From Blastomussa wellsi (lineage: Eukaryota; Cnidaria; Anthozoa; Scleractinia; Plerogyridae): DNA of 64,000 nucleotides. The notes below the pieces were generated by a model. It was given only the letters and a program-made list of their open reading frames with translations. It ran no database searches and was not told the DNA's origin. Positions within the stretch are counted from its first letter, which is position 1. Each line of letters starts with the position of its first letter. This document shows positions 1-9,800 of the stretch, one piece after another. Location: the NCBI GenBank assembly GCA_947652115.1, contig OX393573.1:3792972-3856971 (forward strand), written 5' to 3'. Both the position numbers and the translations under genes were made by a program.

Positions 1-1462
1 TGAAGTTAGCGTGAGATCGTTCAATAACGTGAGAAGTCTCCTTGAATTCAAAGACGAGTGGAAAATAAATTTTCGAAATGAGTTTCATGAGGCTTACACT
101 GGTTTGTGGAGAATTCTGATGAAACAAGGCAAGATTGATGAAGCTCTCCTTGCCGCCGAAGACGGACGAGCACAAGCTCTTACTGAACTTATAAAATCTC
201 CGTATGGTGTTGAGGCTGGTCAGGCAATGTTGGGTGATGAGGAAGAAAAGGAATTTGCATGGCTAAGCAGCTTTCCATCACAGTCAAGCATAGTCTTTCA
301 AGCACTTGACAAAGAATTAGTGAGTTTTTGGGTATTGGGAACTACGGAACGATCCATTCAATATAGACTTAAAGTGCTTGATGATCCCATTGCTTTGCAC
401 GATGCCACTGACTTTTTTCACTCGTTTATCAGGAATACCTATGAAGAAATTGGTGTTCGCTCCACGGTGAGCCGCTGCGAAGATCGGTCTTTGGATACAT
501 TAAGAGATGACACTCCATCAACAGACGAGAGCGAGTCTGATAAGGAAAGTTTACAATCTTCTTCTTTTCAAGAAAGTTCTTTACACACCTTGTATGACAT
601 CCTGATTGAGCCGATTGCTGATCTGGTGCAAGGGAACGAGCTAATTATTGTCCCAGATGGTCCACTGTGGCTGGTTCCTTATTCCGCACTCGTGGATCAT
701 AATTCCAAATACCTGTGTGAGTCTCTTTTAATCCGGCTTATTCCCTCGCTGACCGCTTTGAAGCTGCTTGCTGCTCACGACTGCCCAGAAGAACTGCAAA
801 GTAAGAGTGGTGCATTACTGGTAGGAGATCCATGGTATGAAGACGTTGTTAAAAAAAAGGGAAAAAAACGAAAACCACTTCTTAAACAGCTTCCATTTGC
901 CAGGAAGGAAGTGGAAATGATCGGGGAGATTCTTCAGGTTGCACCTCTCATTGGAGAGGAGGCAACGAAGAATGAGGTTTTAAAACGTCTCAGCTCGGCT
1001 GCTTTAGTTCACATTGCAGCACATGGGAGCATGGAAGCAGGCGAAATTGCTTTAACCCCAGATCCAAACAGAACTTCGCAAATCCCCAAGAAAGAAGATT
1101 ACGTCTTAACAATGGCAGATGTGTTAAGCGTTCAGCTTCGAGCAAGACTGGTTGTGCTTAGCTGCTGTCACAGTGGTAAGGGAGAAGTTAAGGTGGAGGG
1201 TGTGGTTGGCATTGCACGAGCCTTCATGGGCGCTGGTGCTCGCTGTGTTCTGATGTCACTGTGGGCGATCGACGACGAGGCTACGATGGAGTTCATGGGA
1301 AGCTTCTATCGTCACCTTGTGAAAGGAAAAAGTGTAAACCAGTCCCTGAACCAGGCAATGAAAAGTTTACGAGAATCAGACAAGTACAAGTATGTTGAAC
1401 ACTGGGCGCCTTTTGTACTTGTTGGTGATGACGTCACCATAGAATTTGATGGAAGGAAATGA
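1..1462 (+). CDS. TPR-CHAT caspase-like protein, C-terminal part (TTC28-like), 5' incomplete
   Basis: The frame is open to the left edge, so this is the last coding exon or end of a longer gene. The GTG at 11 is only the first candidate codon in the window, not a supported start. The first ~70 residues (counted from 11) resemble the end of a TPR array. The rest is a CHAT domain, the caspase-like fold found C-terminal to TPRs. A His-Cys dyad is visible: His338 in HIAAHG and Cys386, the second Cys of LSCCHSG. The usual tail follows, with [24 protein letters not shown] and [11 protein letters not shown] Ser/Glu-rich insert lies at about residues 160-190. Bacterial TPR-CHAT proteins include proteases acting in defence, and cnidarians carry many TPR-CHAT genes of unknown role. 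Family assignment is firm; cellular role is not known. The stop is TGA at 1460-1462. Confidence 0.85.
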   Translation, partial: EVSVRSFNNVRSLLEFKDEWKINFRNEFHEAYTGLWRILMKQGKIDEALLAAEDGRAQALTELIKSPYGVEAGQAMLGDEEEKEFAWLSSFPSQSSIVFQALDKELVSFWVLGTTERSIQYRLKVLDDPIALHDATDFFHSFIRNTYEEIGVRSTVSRCEDRSLDTLRDDTPSTDESESDKESLQSSSFQESSLHTLYDILIEPIADLVQGNELIIVPDGPLWLVPYSALVDHNSKYLCESLLIRLIPSLTALKLLAAHDCPEELQSKSGALLVGDPWYEDVVKKKGKKRKPLLKQLPFARKEVEMIGEILQVAPLIGEEATKNEVLKRLSSAALVHIAAHGSMEAGEIALTPDPNRTSQIPKKEDYVLTMADVLSVQLRARLVVLSCCHSGKGEVKVEGVVGIARAFMGAGARCVLMSLWAIDDEATMEFMGSFYRHLVKGKSVNQSLNQAMKSLRESDKYKYVEHWAPFVLVGDDVTIEFDGRK

Positions 1463-1878
1463 GAATAAATTTTACTTCAGAAGAAAAGGAAAACAAACGG
1501 CGGTTACAAACATTATCAATAGAAAACACATGGTAAAACTTTATATAAACTAGTTGTTTCGTATGCTTCAACATACGTCTTTTTTAGTGACGGTTATAAC
1601 TGTTACAAAACATTTAAAAAATACAAAATTAAAGCGAGGCACTGGTGACTGGCTAAAAAACAATGACAGAATTGATACTTCCGATAGTTAATACTAATGG
1701 TAGAAATTAAGTGACTTTGGGTCCATCGTTATGTTCTTGTAGCTTTATATCATCAAAGGAGTTGTAAAATTTTGAGAAATAAGAAAAATGTCATTGGAGA
1801 TTCGCACTCGACGGACTAAGAAAAAAGGGACTGCTCATAGTCTGAATCTGAAGCAACACAAATAGCACCAAGCAACTG

Positions 1879-1989
1879 TACAGGTGCACTGAATGCGGCG
1901 AACGCTTTGAACGCGCATACAAGCTTCAGCTGCATAAGAAAATACACTGGTTAAGAACTGGAGAAGTCTCGACATATAATGAATATTAA
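1879..1989 (+). pseudogene. C2H2 zinc-finger fragment
   Basis: The frame from 1879 encodes one complete C2H2 finger, with C-x2-C, twelve residues, H-x3-H (YRCTECGERF then LQLHKKIH). A short tail follows to TAA at 1987-1989. Just upstream, around 1840-1860, another reading frame resembles the end of a preceding finger (AHSLNLKQHK) but runs into a stop, and the linker is out of frame. This looks like a decayed or truncated end of a poly-zinc-finger gene. A terminal exon of a gene spliced from outside is possible but less likely. Confidence 0.55.
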
Positions 1990-2301
1990 ATGTGTAGAGA
2001 CAATCTTATTCTTATAAGAAAATTAACTTTAAGTTTGGTTGTTAGTACTTTCTACATTGTGTTTATACTCGGCACTGATAATGATCGATAACGATTCTAA
2101 TGACTATGTTCAAATAATTATATTGTTACGCATACGCGTAAATATATGTGAACATATAACACCAGTTCTCTATTTTAAGATTCTTTTTTTGACATTTTTA
2201 AAAATCCTTGAACGGCTGTTCCATCGAATCTCTCTAATCTCGATGATCTTGTAACGAAATATGTTGACGCAATTTAATATCAATCAATAGACATCTTTTG
2301 G

Positions 2302-2571
2302 TAGCCTGCAGTGCAGGCGTTATTATGGAGCGGAACGCTAGACGCTAGGTAATAAATCGCGTTTTTCGGTGCCGCCATCTTGGACGCTTGGCTGCTTGAG
2401 GATTGGTGCAGAGGCGAGGTGGGGGTGGGGGTGGCCCATTTTTTGTTCTTAACACCTACTCCCTCGTAAAATATTTCCTCGCCCCAATCTTCCACAGCTC
2501 CAAATCCAAGATGGCGGCCTAATACGAAAATGTGCACTCGCGCGTCCAAAATACGCCTGCACTGCAGGCTA
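2302..2571. mobile_element. MITE-like element, TAG...CTA ends, 8-9 bp TSD
   Basis: The 270-bp element has perfect 18-bp terminal inverted repeats (TAGCCTGCAGTGCAGGCG and its complement). It is flanked by the direct repeat TCTTTTGG at 2294-2301 and 2572-2579; a ninth base is ambiguous. It has no coding capacity: the antisense ORF inside it is a by-product. The duplication length fits non-autonomous hAT (8 bp) or Mutator-like (9 bp) elements. Confidence 0.8.
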
Positions 2572-2603
2572 TCTTTTGGTTACAAACGAAGCAGATGTGA
2601 TTG

Positions 2604-2717
2604 TAGCCTCCTACGCAGGCGTTATTAGGCGATTGCGTTGCACTTGTCGCCACTAACGTGGGGAAAAGTGTAACGCAATCCCCTATAGTCTACTAATAAC
2701 GTCTGCGTAGGAGACTA
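2604..2717. mobile_element. Short hairpin MITE, 9-bp TSD, related to the preceding element
   Basis: The 114-bp element has ~24-bp inverted ends (TAGCCTCCTACGCAGGCG on the left) with two mismatches. It is flanked by exact 9-bp direct repeats ATGTGATTG at 2595-2603 and 2718-2726. The ends share TAGCCT...CAGGCGTTATTA with the element 32 bp to its left. The 9-bp duplication suggests a Mutator-like source. Confidence 0.8.
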
Positions 2718-5700
2718 ATGTGATTGGAGATCATTTTCGGTCGCTTCGGCCTTGCTACGGAATGCGTTATAATTACTTACTGGTCATCAGATCATGCGAT
2801 AACTACGAAAAGTCGTTTTTGTGTGTGTTGATCTGTTTCGTTAATATTTTCGGGTTTTAGAATGTAATCGTTTCTCCCTCATTCAGTGAGCTGTACAAAT
2901 CCTTAAAATACACTCTTGCATATTGACTTAGTTCAGATGCTCATATGAATATATCGAAGTTGGGGTTCCTCAAACTCACGAGACGCACATAAGGTACAAG
3001 GTACATTGCCCCAAAAACAACAAGTTTTCACCAACGAATGATCTTTGCAATTTGAAGCCGGGTTGAATCTTTGATGTTATCCTTAAATGCTGTAGCTATG
3101 AAGTGGTATAGATTTCCCTTTCATATCTTAAAATGCCCCTTTAAAATTCACTTAACTAATGCTGTTGTTCGTTGCGTGAAGTTTCGTTCGTTCGTTGCGT
3201 GACGTTTCGTGTCCGCAGTTAGTTTGTATAAAGCTAAATACTCTGACACTTTAATAAAGTCTTCATCATCATCACGAAGTTTTCAACATCCGCGTGCGAT
3301 GGCGTCATTCGGCTACGATAATTCAAATCCATGTTATCCATGCACATGTGTCTGTACGCTTATTGTCAATGAAAATTAGACAATGAGGGGGCGAAACTTT
3401 CTGAAGTTATAATAAAATATGTAGTTTTTAAAAGCAGGTGTTCCTATAATAATATTCACGATTTAGCTCTACAAAACGCCCCCAAACCGCTTACCTTCAA
3501 ATACCGTTTTGAACAGCCAAATGACCACGAAATATAGCCAAGTCTCGTTTTCACGCCTTGCGTGCCTATGTTTTGAAATATGCACCCAAATATGTCTTCC
3601 AGTTTGGAAAAAGAACCCTGCAGGCAATCGTCGTGTCAAAACTGAACGATAGATGTGGCCGTGTTGGTTAATCCATAGCCTTGGGATGGTTGGGGGTGAC
3701 CGCCACAGAATTGCTCCCCATAGCGCAATTTGGTTGCTTTGTACGAATATTAGAAATTATTTAAAACTTTTGCGCATTGTCGTATCCGCAGTACAGGTCA
3801 GTATACTCAAGGAATTTAAAGTAACAGGATGTTTTCCAACCGCTAATCTACTTCAAATTACATTAACGAAAGTCGAGGGAAAACATTTTTAATTGGTATT
3901 ATATGTTGCCATTTGTGTCAGCTCCAGACTTTTCCTGAGAGTGCCTTTCAACAGTTGAAGTGTTGGCAATTCTGCAATTCTGCAATTACTTGTAATTCAA
4001 TTCATTTCCATTTTTTTGCTTAGATAATAAGTTTTCAATAAACCTCATTGACCTTCTTGAAAAAATTACATTAAAATTTTGTTTATGTCGCAAAAAGACT
4101 TTTATATTGACTTCGTTGATGAAGGCTATTGGAACCTTTACCCTAGTCTCTCGGGAGTGCATTGACAGGTAGCCTCGACGATTTTCAAATTTACAAACCC
4201 AGATATTTCCAGGTGGGGTGATCGGTTTCATTAGCGATTGTTTTATTGTGACACTTCTTTGTAGTCAAGAACAATACATGAACAATTTATTGCAATGCCA
4301 CAAGCTGGGGAAAACAACAAATACTTTCTGGTTTACGCACGCGCGCGCAAGAGCACATCCAGTATAAACTGGGTTCGACATGTGACTTGGGTTACTTTCT
4401 ACATTTATAATCCAAACACTAAATACAGGAACGGTGGGCACGGAAGCTTAAAAGCATCACATTTCCTTGGTTTATTGTGCTAACAGGAGCTGATATCTCA
4501 TGGCGTTCTCTTGGCTATTCTCGTTTCCACAAGGTAAGATATTCTTTACTCAAGCTAAGCGAAAGTAAACACTGTTCAAGTCACTGTCAGAAAAATCGAA
4601 CAATGTCATTTACCTTGTGACACACGCTGGTTTTCTCATAACTTTAGGTAGCTAATGCGCTTCTCGTTTTTCCACACTGGCTGTGAAAATTGGAAAAAGG
4701 TTCACAAGAAGCAGTCAAGACGCTATCGGAAATTGTTTGCCTCAACGCGTGTTCGTGTTTATTTTGATTTTATAGAAGGTCGAGGGATGCTTGCAGTTTG
4801 AAGATAAAAATTACTTATTTTCTCTCGTCAGTGTTGACAAGAAATAGTTAAAGAGTTTCAGGCAATTACACCGTTGATTAACTTCGTTATAATCGCTGAG
4901 TATATCCTGCATTCGCCGTATTTCCTTCATTGTACAGTACAATAAAAATATCGTGATAACATCGACCTAAATGTCAAACGGCTGCGTCGCCATATTAATC
5001 CTTCCGAGTGTTGTCGAGCTTTTAAAATTTCGCTGTAATTCATGGTTAGTGCAGACCAACTGAGAAACACTTAGAATGGCCTTTATCACACAGTAGAATA
5101 TATTTGGCCCTGCAGTTGATTATAAAGAATTATGCACCTATTAAAATTTTTCTACCAATTTCACGTTGCATGATTGAAATTCGATATACCTTTCAGACTT
5201 GCCACTTGCTATAAAATGTTGTCTTTAATTCCGGACATCCAAACGCATACAAGAACAGCTCATGTCCAGCATTAGATTTAATCTTGTTTCTCGATTTATT
5301 TTGCCATTTTGGGATTTGCTAAAATCTTTACAATACTGAAGCCAACATCAAGTTGTAAATTAATTGATTAAATCTGTCTTTCCTCTATGTAAGCTTATAT
5401 ACTTCACCACTAAACTCTCTCCAATTCTGATTGGTTTAAATTGATCATGTGATGCGAAGTGTTCAGCTTCAGAGAGACACTATCAGCTCATTATGCCCAT
5501 CCGGGGAAAATACAAGCAGCCCCACAGGCAAACAAATTTTGAATTTAGTGGGTTTGCGTTTATTTGGTAAAATTTTGTTTTAAACTCCTTCATCCTAAAC
5601 ACTTGAAAATAAGTCAAGGTGCTTGTTTCTCGGGCTAATATTTGCTTTAAGAACATCAAAGTTCTGCGGGGCATGCACAGCTATCAGCCAATATAGTTCC

Positions 5701-6466
5701 TCGACAGAACTGCTATTGTTTAATATGGTTATTAAGGTCACTGTCAACAAAATAAGGTGCCGTCTGGGAAAATGTTTCTATGCGCGCTACTTTAAAATTA
5801 ATCAGGCAAACCTATATATCACTGTAAAGCTAATAAAATGTAGATTTCGATTCCGTTGTTTTTTGGTTGGTACACACGAGCCGTGAAACACCAAAGTAGC
5901 CGTGTTTGTTTTGCTGAATTACCAGCCGTTGTGTCGCGGCAGACACCAAAAAAACTGGACTATGACGCTTGGCAGATAATGGGCGAACAAAGTGCATGAG
6001 GCTTTTTCGAAATTACTATTGGTTGTTGAGAAATACATTATAAAGTCGGACCATAAGAAATTTTTCGGTTGGATTTATGTGCCGGGACTCCAAAAGAAAA
6101 ATATTTCGAATTTTGTTAAAGCCTTGCACACCTTTGTGCGTTTATATTTGAGGAACATTTTGACCAAGTTTCATTAAAATCCGATTAATCTACATACCCT
6201 ATTAATTCATTTGAAGAGAAGTAACTCGTGCGAAAACTAACTTCAAGTTTTCGGCCTCCAAAGAAATTCCCAATTGTCACACCTCATTAAGGCGGCTGTC
6301 GAAACATTCATGCCGCCGAACAAGGAAATGCAATGCAGAACCCCCAGTGAGTCTCCTGACATAAGTCCATTGATTTTGTGTGGTTATTTTGCGACCTTTC
6401 TGATGAAATACAACATCAAACTATGGGAAAAACGAAGTTGAAGTCAAAAGGATCGTCAGCGAAACG

Positions 6467-6681
6467 TGTTGGGAATGCCTCCAGTAGCAATTTGAAAAGT
6501 TTAGTTTGCCCAACAAAGGTCACAAGTCACAAGATAAACTGAACAGATTTATTCCCAGCACTTCACACAGTTCACAATTCTCACGCTCCGAAGGAAAGTT
6601 TTTTACGCTCGATTGCGCTCACATGTTATAATCACATCTGTCAATCAAATTTCTAACTATATTCGGGCCCAGTCTCCGACA
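6467..6681 (-). repeat. 3' LTR of the BEL/Pao element
   Basis: The 215-bp LTR begins TGTTGGG and ends CCGACA on the plus strand, with TG...CA borders on either strand. It matches the LTR at 12078-12292 base for base by eye. Confidence 0.93.
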
Positions 6682-6839
6682 CTCTCCCCCCATTATCAAC
6701 AAATGTGATAATGTTGTCTACTTTTCAGGAGACTGGGCAACAACAACAACGTTAACAAAAACTTTAGAAAGTTACTAGTAAAATCCTATGTCTACACGAA
6801 AAAGGATTTACTGTCCGCTCAAAGTTCTGAATGTTCAAG

Positions 6840-9800
6840 TTATTCTAAGTTCTCCTCTGATTCAGCAATTCGACGGATCCTCTCTTCTGCTTGCAAGGAG
6901 GCCAATCTTCGTGGCCGGAATACAGGCGCCTCAGCATTAAGCTCTTCTGCTTGTGCCCGAACAAATGTATCACAAGAAAGTTCCAAAGGATAAACATGCT
7001 GCACTGGTCTTTCAAGGAAGTTTTTCCCCGCTCGTAACTTGACAGCCCTCACTACTCCGTCCTTTCCTGGATACAGTTCCTGGACAATGCCGAGTGGCCA
7101 CTTTCCCCTGTTTTTCTTCTCCTCAGACTTTACAATCACTACATCACCAACTGCCAAGGTACAGAGTTTGCCTTGATGCTTGAGGTTGTGCCGCTCCCTC
7201 AGGCTACGGAGGTACTCGCTTGACCATCTTCTCCATAAGGCATCCTTACACTTGCGGAGATGTTTGGCTCTTCGTCGCAAATCTGCATCATCAATGTGGT
7301 GTGGTTGCAGATCAGGTAAGATGTTGCTCTGAGGAAACATCATGAGATTAGGGGTGAGAGTCGGTAACGCCACATCATCCTCCACGTAGCAAAGGGGCCT
7401 GTTATTCAATGTTATTTCAACGTCAAGCAGCACTTCCTCCAATTCTTCCCATGACAGGAAACCGTACCCGATGATCTTGTTAAGGGCGTTTTTTACTAAT
7501 CCAACCATCCGCTCAAATTGCCCGCCCCACCACGGGGCGCGACTGAGATTAAACTTCCACGTAATACTATTCTCAGCAAGGAACTTGTTAAACTTCTCGT
7601 CACACATAGCTTTCCTCAACCATTGTGCTGCCCCGACAAATGTAGATCCATTATCAGAGTATATAATCTGCGGACGTCCTTTTCTGGCAATCAGCTTCTT
7701 TAGACTCAGAATGAACTCTCTGGTTTCCAGTGAGGGGACCAAGTCCAAATACAATGCACGACACAGGGAACATGCATATAACACGATGTACGCCTTGCTT
7801 TCTTCCTTTCCACGTTTCTTGTATTTGATCGGCCCTGCATAGTCGACACCAATCACCTGGAATGGGTGTGTTCCTTGTGTCCGATCCACAGGAAGATTGC
7901 CAGGTGGAGGGTTTGCTGCTGCTACTGCTTGGAATCGTTTGCAACCTTGGCAAGCTCTTATGGTTTGCTTTGCTAGCTTTCTTAGGCGTGGGACCCAGTG
8001 GTTACTTCTTACACTTGTCATTGTTAAGCTCACTCTCCCGTGTAAGGTGCGCAGGTGCTCACGATGTACTAACTTCTTAGTGTACAAGTGCTTGTCAGGG
8101 AGGTATACAGGATAGAGTCCCTGTATTCTTCCACGGCACTCCAAAACTCCATCCGGGTTAGGTTGCAGGTTCAGACGCAGGCGGTCATCTTCAAACTCAC
8201 AACTCTGCTGAGCTCTTTTCACCCAGAACAGGTGCTGTTTCTGTAACTCCTCAGTTGTCAAGGGACCTCTCAATTTCTGATCAGAGTGTCGAGAATTGTG
8301 CACAAACCGTGTAATCCATGCACAAATGTTCAGAGCTTTCCTTAGTTCAAACTTGTCGAGAACTTCATACAGCCTGTCAGCTTTATCCACAGCAACCTTG
8401 AACAACTCTTTGGTAGCTTTCAGTTCTGCTGTACTTGCTTCAGAGGGCTGAATAACACGTTGTGGAGGCCAGCTTTCACAATCTGCCACCCAGTCTGGAC
8501 CCTTCCACCAAAGCTCACTAAACTCAACATCACCGCCCCTGCTCGCAACATCAGCCGGATTTTCCTTAGTGGGAACATGCCTCCATGTAATCTCTGGATG
8601 TGCACGGATCTTCTGCACCCTATTTTCCACGAACTGCTTATACTGCCCACCACCACTTATCCAAAAGAGAGCAACTAAGCTATCCAGCCAACCATTTAGG
8701 GTTACAACAGGAAAACCCTTCAATGCGTCTCTCACGTTAACCAACACATTTGTCACCATATGCGCCGCTACTAGCTCAAGTCGGGGGATCGTTAAACCCT
8801 GTTTGGCGAGCCTGGCTTTCGCTGCTAGGAGCCGTTGAGTTGTCCCAGATTCTTGTTTAACGATTGCATACACGGCCACACCTACACCACAGCTACTTGC
8901 ATCTCCAAAGCCATGCAAATGAATTTCATGGATGGGTTCCCTGTGGTCAGCGAGAGCACGACTTACAGATATCTGTTTGGGTAGACTCTGTTCCCACCGC
9001 TGCCACTTGAGTTTCAGCCTGCCTGTCAACTCCGCATCCCATGCCAACTTTTCACAACATACAGCACGATACAAACACTTCCCAACCAGAGTCACTGGCG
9101 AAACTAAGCCTAAGGGGTCATAGATACTTGCAAGCTTGCGAAGAACACCTCTCTTAGTTGGGGCTGCTTCCCAGTCAGGGAAAGATACAATGACCTCATC
9201 ACTTTTCTTGTTCCATCCCAGTCCGAGTAGGCTTGATTCTCCTGCCTGGGGCCCTCCAAGCTGCTGTTTTGCAAAGGTCTCCTCTTCTTCTGAAGACGCA
9301 GTACCCTCTTCTAGTCTAGGCTCATTTGACTGCCACTTATGCAATGTAAAAGTTGCGTCTTCAAAGATCTCAATGGCTTTTTCCTTCAGCTCCTTGGCTT
9401 CTTCCACTGTTGCTCCACCACTTAGCAGGTCATCCACATATAGACTTTCTCGCAGCTCAGCTATCACAACTTCTTCACGTTCTTTCCAGGTGTCCAGGTG
9501 GCACTCAATTACACCACCAAGAAGAAAGGGAGATGGCGCTAGGCCAAATAAAGCTCTTGTGAATCGCAATGTCTCAATGTTCAATTGTTCTCCCTGCCTC
9601 CAATGAAACCGCAGAGCATCACGGTCAGCTTGTCTAATTCTTACTTGCAAAAACGCCTTCTTTAAATCTCCTACAAGTGCCACAGGGTGCATGCGTGACC
9701 GGACAAGGACATTCCACAATTTATTTTGAAGAGGGGGGCCTTGATACAAGCAATCATTCAAGGACACAGCATTAGGGTAGGCTCTAGCAGATGCATCATA

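Larger units (their letters stand above)
1463..6466. other. Intergenic region with scattered repeats
   Basis: No convincing gene is seen between the CHAT gene and the BEL element. It holds a broken zinc-finger fragment (1879-1989) and two hairpin elements (2302-2571 and 2604-2717). The short ORFs between 3653 and 6177 have no recognisable domains or splice logic. A stretch around 5880-6260 looks like old repeat, but I could not define its ends. Confidence 0.5.

Noticed and set aside
2280..2549. 89-codon minus-strand ORF
   Set aside because: It lies almost wholly within the 270-bp MITE and shows no domain.
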